Below are positions 1-7,771 of a stretch of 64,000 nt of DNA, piece by piece. The notes under the pieces are model-generated. The model was not told the DNA's origin. It was given only the letters and a program-made list of their open reading frames with translations, and did no database searches. The first letter of the stretch is position 1. Every line of letters starts with the position of its first letter. This DNA comes from Albibacillus kandeliae (GTDB taxonomy: Bacteria > Pseudomonadota > Alphaproteobacteria > Rhodobacterales > Rhodobacteraceae): the NCBI RefSeq assembly GCF_003116585.1, contig NZ_QEHM01000008.1:1-64000 (forward strand), read 5' to 3'. A program made the position numbers and the translations under genes.

Positions 1-2
1 GC

Positions 3-245
3 GACAAGGTCGAGCAGGCCACGGCCGACCGGCTCCGGTCCTTCGTCGAGCGCATCGAGCGCCTGGAGCAGGAGAAGGCGGAGATCGCTGGCCAGATCAA
101 GGAGGTCTACGCCGAGCTCAAGGCCGAAGGCTTCAATGCCCCGGCCCTCCGCGCCCTCGTCAAGCGCCGCAAGCAGGACCCCGACACGCTCGCAGAGCAC
201 GAGGCCGTCCTCGAGCTCTACATGGCCGCCCTTGGGATGGGCTAA
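3..245 (+). CDS. DUF2312 / GapR-like DNA-binding protein, C-terminal part (5' end outside window)
   Basis: An open frame runs from the window edge to a TAA and lacks its start. The 80 visible residues include RLRSFVERIERLEQEK, VYAEL, ALVKRRKQDP and a C-terminal YMAALGMG, which match the DUF2312 family whose best known member is GapR, a dimeric coiled-coil protein that binds AT-rich, overtwisted DNA. Family members occur both as core alphaproteobacterial genes and as cargo of phages. Here it sits directly before two small helix-turn-helix genes and an integrase, so an element-borne copy is likely. The family call is firm; the role is inferred. Confidence 0.85.
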   Translation, partial: DKVEQATADRLRSFVERIERLEQEKAEIAGQIKEVYAELKAEGFNAPALRALVKRRKQDPDTLAEHEAVLELYMAALGMG

Positions 246-290
246 GCCCCTCGCCCACCCACACAACGCACCACGGAAGCACCAGGACCC

Positions 291-668
291 ATGCCAGCAC
301 GCAAGTATTCCGACACCCTGCTCGATCGCGCCGCAGCCATGCGGGATGAGGGCCATTCCTACACGGCGATCTCGCAGCGCCTCGGGATCTCCTACGGGGC
401 CGCCTACTGGCACTGCCTGCGGCTCGGTGCCGACAGCCCCCGCGCGCAGCGAAGCCGGGAGCACGCGCCGGGACCACGGGTCGTCTCCCGCGGCAACCAC
501 CAGGTCCGCCGCTTCACCGACGACGAAGACCGTCGCCTGCTGGCCATGGAGCTCGACGGCGAAACCGTCTCCGCGATCGCACGCGCGCTCGGCCGCAAAC
601 CCAACTCCATAACCGGGCGCCTCATGACCCTCGCAAGGCGCGAAGCACGAAGGGAGCTGAAGGGATGA
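291..668 (+). CDS. Small helix-turn-helix protein, phage or element type
   Basis: This 125-residue protein has two segments that look like DNA-binding helices: residues 1-45 (DRAAAMRDEGHSYTAISQRL, a resolvase/sigma-like recognition unit) and residues 75-120 (FTDDEDRRLLAMELDGETVS followed by ARALGRKPNSI, a Myb/SANT-like unit). It is rich in Arg and Ala. The stop overlaps the start of the next gene by 4 nt, so the two are probably co-transcribed. No specific family name is recognised. By context it is an accessory regulator of the integrated element. Confidence 0.6.
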   Translation: MPARKYSDTLLDRAAAMRDEGHSYTAISQRLGISYGAAYWHCLRLGADSPRAQRSREHAPGPRVVSRGNHQVRRFTDDEDRRLLAMELDGETVSAIARALGRKPNSITGRLMTLARREARRELKG

Positions 669-874
669 CGGTCCTAATGCCGCGCGGCTTCAAAGTGAAG
701 GATGCCGCGGATTACCTCGGGATCAGTGCTAGCAAGCTACGTGATCTGCCAATCGAACCTCGGAAGGTCGGTGGCAACGTACTTTATGACAGGGATGATC
801 TTGACCGCTGGTTCTCGGCTCAGCCCTATAGAAACGGGGACACAAATGGACCTGAGGACATCCCTCAGTGGTAG
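665..874 (+). CDS. Excisionase/AlpA-like helix-turn-helix protein
   Basis: A 69-residue protein with a MerR-type winged helix layout: FKVKDAADYLGISASKLRDL, then a wing, then LYDRDDLDRWF. This is the pattern of recombination directionality factors and AlpA-like regulators, which bind near att sites and often act with a tyrosine recombinase. It overlaps the upstream HTH gene by 4 nt and the integrase start by 7 nt, as expected for an xis-int pair. Base composition from here to about 1980 is visibly less GC-rich than the neighbouring genes, which suggests transfer. The HTH is clear; the excisionase role is inferred from position. Confidence 0.65.
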   Translation: MTVLMPRGFKVKDAADYLGISASKLRDLPIEPRKVGGNVLYDRDDLDRWFSAQPYRNGDTNGPEDIPQW

Positions 875-1974
875 AGATGAAACTAAAGTATCCGGGCCTT
901 ATCCGCGACGTATTGCCATCCGGGAACCTGCGATGGCTTGTACGTGTAGAAGGGAATCCGAGAAAGCGCATAACTCTGATGGTGGGCCCGGACCATCCTC
1001 AGTTCCACGAAGCCTATGCAGCAGCCAGAGTTGGCGTTTCCCTACGCCCCACAAAGACGCCTGTGGAGCGCGCCGAGCCGGGCACAGTTGGTTGGCTAGT
1101 GGATTCCTACATAGGCCATCTGGACCGGCTGATCGCAGCAGGACAGGCTTCCCCGCTTACCATGAAGCAGCGCAAGCCATTTGCCGAAGAGTTGAAGGCC
1201 CACACTTCAACCAGCCCGCGCTCGTATGGCCGAGCCTACCGAGATTTGCCGATGGCGATCCCGCAGGAGGAACTGGCTCGCTTCATGGACAGTTTCATCG
1301 CTACACCTGGGAAGGCGATAAACATGCGAAAATTCCTTCGCGCCATGTTCAAGTGGGCGGTGCAACGGAAATATTGCACGTCGAACCCGGCAGCAGGACT
1401 TGAGGTCGATTACAAAAGCCAAGGAGGCGCAACACCTTGGACGCTGGCCGACCTTGAGAAGTTCCGAGCCTGCCATCCGAAGGGCACGCAAGCGCACCTG
1501 ACGCTCTCACTCTTCATGTTCACTGCCTGCCGCATAGGGGACGCAATCACTCTCGGGAGAGCAAACGAAATCAAGTTGAACGGCGAACCATGGCTCGGAT
1601 GGCAGCCAGAGAAGAAGGGATCGAGCTACGTTGAGATTCCAATCTTGCCACCCCTGCTTTCCGCTATCCGTTCGCAATCTGTGATCGGCCCGACGTATCT
1701 GTTGACGGGATATGGGAAACCGTTCCGCTCGCCCGAAGGGCTGAGGAACCGGCTCAAGAAATGGTGCACAGAGGCTGGTATCCCGGATAGGTCCAGCCAC
1801 GGCATCAGGAAGGCTGCAGGCCACCTACTGTCCATCAATGGCGCGTCTCAGTATGAGATTATGGCGGTCCACGGACACGCGAATGCCAGCACCTCTGAGG
1901 TCTACACGAGGGGTGTGGAGCGGCAGCGTTTGGCTGCGTCTGCTGCCTCGAAACTGGCAAGGATGGACTGGTGA
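868..1974 (+). CDS. Tyrosine recombinase (phage-type integrase)
   Basis: A 368-residue site-specific recombinase. It has an N-terminal arm-binding and core-binding region (to about residue 185) and a catalytic domain. Visible catalytic residues are R222 (TACRIGDAITL), H311 and R314 (HGIRKAAG), H335 or H337 (VHGHAN) and the nucleophile Y346 (VYTRG). The start chosen is GTG at 868, which overlaps the excisionase-like gene; an ATG three codons later is possible. It appears complete, so the enzyme may be functional. The gene lies at the right-hand end of an element that extends leftward out of the window. Confidence 0.9.
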   Translation: MVEMKLKYPGLIRDVLPSGNLRWLVRVEGNPRKRITLMVGPDHPQFHEAYAAARVGVSLRPTKTPVERAEPGTVGWLVDSYIGHLDRLIAAGQASPLTMKQRKPFAEELKAHTSTSPRSYGRAYRDLPMAIPQEELARFMDSFIATPGKAINMRKFLRAMFKWAVQRKYCTSNPAAGLEVDYKSQGGATPWTLADLEKFRACHPKGTQAHLTLSLFMFTACRIGDAITLGRANEIKLNGEPWLGWQPEKKGSSYVEIPILPPLLSAIRSQSVIGPTYLLTGYGKPFRSPEGLRNRLKKWCTEAGIPDRSSHGIRKAAGHLLSINGASQYEIMAVHGHANASTSEVYTRGVERQRLAASAASKLARMDW

Positions 1975-2054
1975 TGTGTCACACGCCGGATTCCAACCCT
2001 GTCATCTGTGACACCTAATCATTGAAAATATTAGGCTTTTTCCTGAGGGGTATT

Positions 2055-2080
2055 AGGCCTGCCGGGCCTACCAATTCCGC
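2055..2080. other. Candidate attachment-site core next to the integrase
   Basis: About 80 nt after the integrase stop there is an inverted repeat, AGGCC-TGCCG-GGCCT, followed by TACCA. The string GGCCTACCA resembles the 3' end of a tRNA acceptor with encoded CCA, and tRNA 3' ends are common attB cores. No full tRNA is present here, which is expected if this copy is only the duplicated 3' fragment at the element boundary. The matching copy would lie outside the window, so this is a position-based guess. Confidence 0.3.
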
Positions 2081-2275
2081 CGAAAATCCCAACTCTCGTG
2101 TCAGGTACGGGCCCCGCCTGGAGGCGTCACCGCCTCTGTTGCTGTCGCTCCGGACCTACAAGAAAACCAATCCGGTCGCGAAGCGAATGCCACATTATTG
2201 ATTTGTTCAGCACTTGTGGTTTCATGCTAGGCTGTCTGAAGACTTGGTCCAAATTCTTCATTTCAAGGCAGTCAC

Positions 2276-3154
2276 ATGACGACTTTCACATATTCAGGTT
2301 ACATCGCTACATTTCGTGCCAATAGAAGCGTATCCAAGGTTACCGAAGCAACCATGGACGTCGTTGCGGATGGGGCGGACGCGACCTTCCGCTACAGCCG
2401 CACCTACACCAACGGCGAACCCGACGCGTACATCTACATTCAAAGCGAGCTGCTCACGCTGCGCGTTGATGACGAGAACATCCCCCTCTACTCGATCGCC
2501 GGGCTTCATGCGGAGACCGAGCAGCTTGCGTGGTCGGGAGGGGTGTCGAACGTTCTTTCGGTAGAACTCGGCGATGGAACCACGTTCGTCACGCAGATCT
2601 CGGGGGACAGCATTCCCGAGTTCGACACCGCCGCCGACATGAATGCCTTCCTTTCCTCGGTTCACCGCACGCAGCTGCTGAACTGGGGGTTCTACGGACC
2701 GGACATGGATATCCCGCTCTCGCGGGTCGGCACGCCGACCATCAGCGAGCACGATGTGATCACCGGGGACAAGTTCGGGAACATTCTGGCTGGCGGCAAG
2801 GGGAAGGACACGATCTTCGGCGCCGGGGGCAAGGACCAGATCAGCGGTGGCGGCGGCAACGACACCCTGATCGGCGGTGGTGGCAATGACCAGCTTCGCG
2901 GTGGCAAGGGAAACGACATCTTCGTTTTCCAGAACCAGGGCGGGATCGACAGGGTCATGGATTTTGAAGTGTTCAACCGGCGCGAAAAGCTCGATCTGAG
3001 CGCGGTCGACGAGATCGCGGGATACCGGGACCTGGTCAACAATCATCTGACGTTCCGGAACGGCAATACCGTGATCGATGATGGGGATGGCACCAAGATT
3101 GTTCTGGTCGGTATCGATGTCGATGACCTCGCTCGTGGCGATTTTATCTTCTAG
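2276..3154 (+). CDS. RTX (calcium-binding repeat) secreted protein
   Basis: A 292-residue protein with no N-terminal signal peptide. The first 150 residues are a polar, beta-rich region of unknown function. Residues about 165-220 hold nonapeptide RTX repeats (GGKGKDTIFGAGG, GGGGNDTLIGGGGND, GGKGNDIFVF). The C-terminal 70 residues (DRVMDFEVF, LDLSAVD, ending GDFIF) look like the serralysin-type C-terminal secretion region. RTX proteins are exported by type I systems reading an uncleaved C-terminal signal and fold on binding calcium outside. No exporter lies nearby. The N-terminal activity is not recognised. Confidence 0.85.
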   Translation: MTTFTYSGYIATFRANRSVSKVTEATMDVVADGADATFRYSRTYTNGEPDAYIYIQSELLTLRVDDENIPLYSIAGLHAETEQLAWSGGVSNVLSVELGDGTTFVTQISGDSIPEFDTAADMNAFLSSVHRTQLLNWGFYGPDMDIPLSRVGTPTISEHDVITGDKFGNILAGGKGKDTIFGAGGKDQISGGGGNDTLIGGGGNDQLRGGKGNDIFVFQNQGGIDRVMDFEVFNRREKLDLSAVDEIAGYRDLVNNHLTFRNGNTVIDDGDGTKIVLVGIDVDDLARGDFIF

Positions 3155-3186
3155 GAAAGCGCCTTAGCGTCTTTCTGTCAGCTATT

Positions 3187-3220
3187 GGCCATAGGCGGAC
3201 CCTCGGGTCCGCCTATGGCC
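3187..3220. terminator. Perfect 16-bp inverted repeat, probable bidirectional terminator
   Basis: Two perfect 16-nt arms (3187-3202 and 3205-3220) flank a 2-nt centre between the stop of the RTX gene and the stop of the convergent chrA gene. There is no strong T-run on either side, but the stem is long and GC-rich and sits exactly between convergent stops. Confidence 0.75.
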
Positions 3221-3229
3221 TGCGCGGGG

Positions 3230-4615
3230 TCAGGCCAGCATCGTCAACAGAACTCCGGTGAGGGCGGCGCCTGCCAGCACGGTGACCATGCCCAGTTTGA
3301 GGCGGAAGACCGCGACGATGGCGAAGGCCGTCAGCAGCGCCGCGCGCCAGTCGATTGAGGCGGGACGCGGGAGTTGCATCGTCATCGGGCCGGCCTGCCA
3401 GGTGATCACCTCGCGGAAGATGACGTAGATCGCGAACCAGATGGCGAGGTTCAGGATCACGCCGACCACGGCTGCCGTTACCGCCGTGAGCGCCGATGCG
3501 AGGGCGCGGTTCTGCCGCAGCCGTTCCATCCAGGGGGCGCCGAGGAAAATCCAGGCGAAGCACGGCGCGAAGGTGACCCAGGTGGCGAGCAGCGCGCCGA
3601 GCGTTGCCGCCCAGAGATTGCCGGTGGCGCTCCACGCGCCGAGGTAGCCGACAAACTGGAGCACCATGATGAGCGGCCCGGGCGTTGTCTCGGCCATGCC
3701 GAGACCGTCGAGCATCTGGCCGGCGGTGAGCCAGCCGTAGGTGCCGACCGCCTCCTGCGCCACATAGGCCAGCACCGCGTAGGCCCCGCCGAAGGTGACG
3801 ACCGCCATCTTGGAGAAGAACAGCGCGATGTCGGCGAAGACGTTGCCGGGACCGAGGGCGAGGAAAAGGAGACCGACCGGGACCAGCCAGAAGGCGAGCG
3901 CCAGCAGACCGGCGACAAGGGCGCTGCGGCGGGCGGCGCGGGGCATCTCGATGGTCTCGTCGCCGAGGAGCGTGTCGCTGTCCGCCACATGGGCGCCGCT
4001 TGCCGCGCCATGCCCGCCCCCGGGGGCAAAGGCCGCGATCCCGGCGCGTGCGCCTGCGTAGCCGATGAGGGCGGCGGCGGCGACGATCAGCGGAAAGGGC
4101 ACCTGAAAGGCGAAGATGGCGAGGAAGGAGCAGAGCGCGATGGCGCGCATCGCGTTGTTCTTCAGGGCCTTGCGACCGATGCGGACGAGCGCCTGGAGCA
4201 CGATGGCCAGCACTGCCGCCTTGAGCCCGAAGAAGAGCCCCTCGACAAGGGGCACCTCGCCCCAGATCACGTAGATCCAGCTGAGGCCCATGATCGCCAG
4301 GATGCCGGGGAGGATGAAGAGCCCGCCCGCGATCACCGCGCCACGGGTGCCGTGCATCAGCCAGCCGATGTAGGTGGCGAGCTGCTGCGCCTCGGGGCCC
4401 GGCAGCAACATGCAGAAGTTCAGCGCGTGCAGGAAACGGTCGTCGCCGATCCAGCGTTTCTCTTCCACGGTGATGCGGTGCATCACCGCGATCTGCCCCG
4501 CGGGGCCCCCGAAGGAGAGCGCCGCGACGCGGGCCCAGACCCGCGTCGCTTCGCCAAGGGTCGGCCAGTCTTCCCGCGCAGTTGCGAGCCGGGTGTCGAG
4601 AGATGCGTCGGTCAT
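3230..4615 (-). CDS. chrA: Chromate transporter ChrA
   Basis: This 461-residue polytopic inner-membrane protein of the CHR family effluxes chromate. It has the two-half architecture of long-chain CHR proteins. Half 1 contains SFGGPAGQIAVMH, LPGPEAQQLATYIGWL and GLFILPG; half 2 contains VVTFGGAYAVLAYV, LGMAETTPGPLIMV and FVGYLGAW. A Gly/Ala-rich cytoplasmic linker (around residues 205-245) separates them. The start ATG overlaps the stop of chrB in an ATGA, so the pair is translationally coupled. The frame is open far upstream, but that extension lies within chrB on another frame and is not coding. Confidence 0.93.
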   Translation of the reverse strand: MTDASLDTRLATAREDWPTLGEATRVWARVAALSFGGPAGQIAVMHRITVEEKRWIGDDRFLHALNFCMLLPGPEAQQLATYIGWLMHGTRGAVIAGGLFILPGILAIMGLSWIYVIWGEVPLVEGLFFGLKAAVLAIVLQALVRIGRKALKNNAMRAIALCSFLAIFAFQVPFPLIVAAAALIGYAGARAGIAAFAPGGGHGAASGAHVADSDTLLGDETIEMPRAARRSALVAGLLALAFWLVPVGLLFLALGPGNVFADIALFFSKMAVVTFGGAYAVLAYVAQEAVGTYGWLTAGQMLDGLGMAETTPGPLIMVLQFVGYLGAWSATGNLWAATLGALLATWVTFAPCFAWIFLGAPWMERLRQNRALASALTAVTAAVVGVILNLAIWFAIYVIFREVITWQAGPMTMQLPRPASIDWRAALLTAFAIVAVFRLKLGMVTVLAGAALTGVLLTMLA

Positions 4616-5448
4616 GTTGCGGCTCCCGGCTTGTTGGTCGGCCAATTGTGGGTTTCCTCGGTGGCGTCGCGGCACCAGCGGTAGAAGGCGTCGTAGAGGC
4701 CCATCCCGGCCTCGAGCTGGTCGAGGTCGCCCGCATACATCCGCGACAGACCCAGCGAGGCGGCAAGCAGGCCCGGCACCTCGGGGGCGAGCTCTGGCCG
4801 CGCGGTGTCGGCGCCACGGACGATGGTGGCCAGCCGGTCGAGCGCCGGGGTGAAGAGGCCGAACTCGGCCAGCATGGTGTCGAAGGTGCAGGTCTCGTCC
4901 CGGTGGCTCCAGAACACGCCTTCGATGTCGAAGGGCATCCCTCCGAGCAGATCCGCAACGTTCACCACCTCGGTCGGTGCCACGTAGAGGAAGACCGCAC
5001 GGGGATCGACGAAGCGCCGGATCAGCCAGGGACAGGCGATGCGGTCGATCTTGGGGCGGGAGCGCGTGATCCAGAGGCTCCGCCCCTGTCGGTCGCGCCC
5101 GGTGATGCGGTCGGCATTGATCAGCGGCAGACCGGCATCGCGCCAGCCGTTGTGGCCCTGGTCGAGGTATTCCGCCGCGATCCCCCGGCTCCGCAGCAGG
5201 GCGGCGAGGCCCTGACTGCGGCCGTGGCCCTCGGCGCAGACCACGATGACCGGGCCGGTCAGGTTGGCGATGAGGGCGTCGAGCGCGGCGGGCTCCATTT
5301 CGGCATCGCTCAGCGCGCGGGCGCCGGGCAGCAGGCGGGGATCCTCGGCGCGGATCGGGTCGCGCCGGTTGTCGAGGATGACCGGGCAACGGGGCGTGCC
5401 GATCAGTTTCAGAAGCTTGTCGTTGGTTATGGCATCGAGCGCAGGCAT
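4612..5448 (-). CDS. Sulfurtransferase/chromate resistance protein (rhodanese fused to ChrB C-terminal domain)
   Basis: A 278-residue protein in two parts. Residues 1-105 form a rhodanese domain with the candidate active-site Cys71 in VVCAEGHGRSQG. Residues about 120-275 match the chromate-resistance domain found at the C-terminus of ChrB (PKIDRIACPWLIRRFVDP, PFDIEGVFWSH, CTFDTML). The start at 5448 follows a GGAGGAAC ribosome site. In classical ChrB the N-terminal half is a different domain, so this is the rhodanese variant. ChrB proteins are linked to chromate sensing; the sulfurtransferase may supply sulfur or handle thiols under chromate stress (inference). It is translationally coupled to chrA. 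Confidence 0.85.
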   Translation of the reverse strand: MPALDAITNDKLLKLIGTPRCPVILDNRRDPIRAEDPRLLPGARALSDAEMEPAALDALIANLTGPVIVVCAEGHGRSQGLAALLRSRGIAAEYLDQGHNGWRDAGLPLINADRITGRDRQGRSLWITRSRPKIDRIACPWLIRRFVDPRAVFLYVAPTEVVNVADLLGGMPFDIEGVFWSHRDETCTFDTMLAEFGLFTPALDRLATIVRGADTARPELAPEVPGLLAASLGLSRMYAGDLDQLEAGMGLYDAFYRWCRDATEETHNWPTNKPGAAT

Positions 5449-5594
5449 GAGCGTTCCTCCAGAAAGCCGGATGAAGTTGGAACGCGAGCTTCGGCTGTCG
5501 CCTCGTGGGGAGATCGCAAATCCCCATGCGGCAATCTTCCTGCAGGTCGCCTGTCTTGTCAATCGGGCGTTGCGGGGCCCCGGAGCGGGACGGG

Positions 5595-6023
5595 CTAGAG
5601 CCAGGCCAGCGTGAGCCCGGCCACCGCAAGGTAGCGCCCGGCTTTCGCAATAGTGACGATGAGCAGAAAGCTTGGCAGCGGTTCGCGCATCACCCCCGCG
5701 ACGACGGTCAGCGGGTCGCCGATGACCGGGACCCAGCTGGCCAGCAGGCTCCAGCGGCCATAGCGGTGGTATTGCGCCTCGGCGCGGGCCAGCTGGCTGG
5801 CGGAGACCGGGAACCAGCGCCTGTCCTGAAACCGGCGCAGGAACCGGCCGCAGAGCCAGTTGACCACCGAACCCAGCACGTTGCCCGCCGTCGCGACACC
5901 GAGCAGCAGGGGCACGGAGAGCGCCCCATCGGTCAGGTAGTAGGCCAGCAGCGCCTCGGACTGGGCCGGCAGCAGCGTCGCCGCGACGAAGGCGGCGAGG
6001 AACAGGCTGGGGTACGGGAGCAT
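5595..6023 (-). CDS. yqaA: YqaA family inner-membrane protein
   Basis: A 142-residue membrane protein of the small DedA/SNARE-associated (VTT) superfamily. Recognisable segments are LAAFVAATLLPAQSEALL, ATAGNVLGSVVNWLCGRFL and WVPVIGDPLTVVAGVMRE with the conserved GDP. Length matches E. coli YqaA. VTT-fold proteins are linked to lipid movement across membranes; the substrate of YqaA is unknown. It lies 146 nt beyond chrB on the same strand and may share its promoter region. Confidence 0.85.
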   Translation of the reverse strand: MLPYPSLFLAAFVAATLLPAQSEALLAYYLTDGALSVPLLLGVATAGNVLGSVVNWLCGRFLRRFQDRRWFPVSASQLARAEAQYHRYGRWSLLASWVPVIGDPLTVVAGVMREPLPSFLLIVTIAKAGRYLAVAGLTLAWL

Positions 6024-6206
6024 CGGGGATCAGCGTGTCCGGGTTGTAGGGGCCGTGGCGGGGCTGTCGGCGACCTCGGCCTTGCCAACCCGGTGCGACG
6101 GGCTGTCGTAGACGGGTTTCGGGCCCGCTTTCAAGCTGATTTCACGCCGACCCGGATGGGAGCAGGCGCCGTTGGCGCCATGCCCCTGCCCCGCGTTCGC
6201 CTGCCG

Positions 6207-7184
6207 TCAGGGCGTGATCAGGATCGCGCCCTTGACCGTTCGCTCCTCGGCGGCTCCGTGCGCCAAAGCGATGTCGTCGAGGGAGAAGCGCGCCCCGATG
6301 TCGACCTGAACCACCCCTCGCGCGATGGCGTCGAAGAGTTCGGCGGCATTGGCCCGGAAGGTCGCGGGGTCAGCATTGTGGGGGAAGACGGAAGGACGGG
6401 TCAGGAACAGGCAGCCCTTCTTGTTCAAAATCTCGGGGTCGATTGCGGGGGCTTTCCCAGAGGCCGCCCCGTAGGACACGACGAGGCCGAAGGGTCTTGC
6501 GCAATCGAGGGACCCGAGCAGGGTGTCCTTGCCGATGGCATCGTAAACGACGCGGGCCTTCTCGCCCGCGGCGGCAACGAATGCGGCCGGCCATTCCGGG
6601 TCGTTGAGGTCGATCACCTCCCGGCACCCGGCCGCCAGTGCGGTCTCGCGCTTCTGCGGCGAGCCGGTGGTTCCGTAGACGACCGCGCCCAGGTCGGTGG
6701 CCCATCTGGCGAGGATCTGGCCGACGCCGCCCGCCGCAGAGTGAACGAGCAGCACGTCGCCCGGTTCGACCCGGTGGGTCCGCCGCAGGAGGTACTGGGC
6801 CGTCATCCCCTTGAACAGCAGGGTCGCCGCCATCTCGTCGCTCACCGCGTCCGGCAGCGTGACCAACTTGTCGGCGGGGACGTTGCGATGGCTCGCATAT
6901 GCGCCGACACCCGCGTTCATGTAGGCCACCCGGTCGCCCACTTTGTGGCCGGATACATCCGGCCCCAGCGCCTCGATCACGCCCGCGGCCTCGAAGCCCA
7001 GCCCCGTCGGCATCGGGAGCGGGTACATGCCCTTGCGCTGGTAGATGTCGATGAAGTTGAAGCCGATGGCGGTGTGGCGGATCAGCGCCTCGCCTGCGGC
7101 AGGCGGCGGCAGCTGCCTGTCGACCAGTTTCATGACGTCGGGGACCCCGACCTCTGTCAGTTCCACGACACGGCTTTTCACCAT
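6207..7184 (-). CDS. Zinc-independent quinone oxidoreductase (MDR superfamily, QOR type)
   Basis: A 325-residue NADPH-dependent quinone or enone reductase. It has the N-terminal GroES-like domain (IGFNFIDIYQRKGMYPLPMP, GLGFEAAGVIEALG) and a Rossmann cofactor domain with VHSAAGGVGQILARWA. It lacks structural and catalytic zinc cysteines, as in the QOR subgroup. The start is taken at ATG 7184 because GGGGAG lies 8 nt upstream; a GTG at 7199 is possible. It is divergent from the ArsR-like gene at 7270, which probably controls it. Confidence 0.9.
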   Translation of the reverse strand: MVKSRVVELTEVGVPDVMKLVDRQLPPPAAGEALIRHTAIGFNFIDIYQRKGMYPLPMPTGLGFEAAGVIEALGPDVSGHKVGDRVAYMNAGVGAYASHRNVPADKLVTLPDAVSDEMAATLLFKGMTAQYLLRRTHRVEPGDVLLVHSAAGGVGQILARWATDLGAVVYGTTGSPQKRETALAAGCREVIDLNDPEWPAAFVAAAGEKARVVYDAIGKDTLLGSLDCARPFGLVVSYGAASGKAPAIDPEILNKKGCLFLTRPSVFPHNADPATFRANAAELFDAIARGVVQVDIGARFSLDDIALAHGAAEERTVKGAILITP

Positions 7185-7269
7185 TTTGGTGCTCCCCACA
7201 CTGGTGCTAGGATCTCAGAATGACCCAAGGTATGATCGCCATCGTACCTTGCTGCAAGAGAAAAGGACG

Positions 7270-7590
7270 ATGCGCGTGCCGGACGAGACTGGGCATCCCG
7301 AGATCGAAGAGATGGAGCTGGGCGTGCTGTTCTCGGCGCTCGCCGATCCGGTGCGTCGCAAGGTGGTGCTGGCGCTCGCGTCCGACCCCGATTGCATCCG
7401 GCATTGCAGTTCGTTCGATCTGCCCGTCACCAAGGCCACGCGGACGCATCATTTTCGCGTGCTGCGCGAGGCCGGGCTGATCCGGCAGGTCGATCTGGGC
7501 AACAGCCGCACCAACCAACTGCGCTGGACGGATCTGGAGGCGCGGTTCCCGGACCTTCTGAAGCTGCTGGTGGCGGAGGCGAAGGAATAG
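7270..7590 (+). CDS. ArsR-family winged-helix transcriptional regulator
   Basis: A 106-residue protein with the ArsR fold: ELGVLFSALADPVRRKVVLALA, then the recognition region VTKATRTHHFRVLREAGLI and a wing (DLGNSRTNQLRW). Cys40 and Cys44 flank a His (DCIRHCSSF), but this is not the ELCVCD metal site, so a non-metal or redox signal is possible. The start is an ATG preceded by AAAAGGAC. Divergent placement 85 nt from the quinone oxidoreductase suggests it represses that gene and itself from the shared region. Confidence 0.85.
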   Translation: MRVPDETGHPEIEEMELGVLFSALADPVRRKVVLALASDPDCIRHCSSFDLPVTKATRTHHFRVLREAGLIRQVDLGNSRTNQLRWTDLEARFPDLLKLLVAEAKE

Positions 7591-7729
7591 ACGCTGGCCG
7601 GGCCAAGGTGGGAGCTTTGGGCGCGCCAGATGGTGGAATTTCCTGGTTAGATTAATTATTCAAAATCTGATACTTGAAAGATTATCCTCACCTGAAATCT
7701 CAGGTCTCTTCGATCAAGCGTGATGCAGA

Positions 7730-7755
7730 CGAAGGCGGCACTGATACCGCCTTCG
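7730..7755. terminator. Inverted repeat downstream of the RTX/VWA gene
   Basis: A 9-bp stem (7730-7738 with 7747-7755) and 8-nt loop lie 17 nt beyond the stop of the minus-strand RTX/VWA gene and beyond the convergent ArsR gene. There is no T-run, so the terminator call rests on position and symmetry. Confidence 0.5.
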
Positions 7756-7771
7756 CCCAGGGTTCTGCCGA

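Noticed and set aside
2050-2085. A complete tRNA gene
   Set aside because: Only a GGCCTACCA-like tail is present; there is no T-loop, anticodon arm or D-arm upstream.
2098-2325. Short plus-strand open frame before the first RTX gene
   Set aside because: Cys/Arg-rich translation with no ribosome site or family; overlaps the RTX start.
3230-5650. An 806-residue reading of the chrA frame
   Set aside because: The first 345 residues are Pro/Arg-rich and lie over the rhodanese-ChrB gene in another frame; chrA starts at 4615 with an ATGA overlap.
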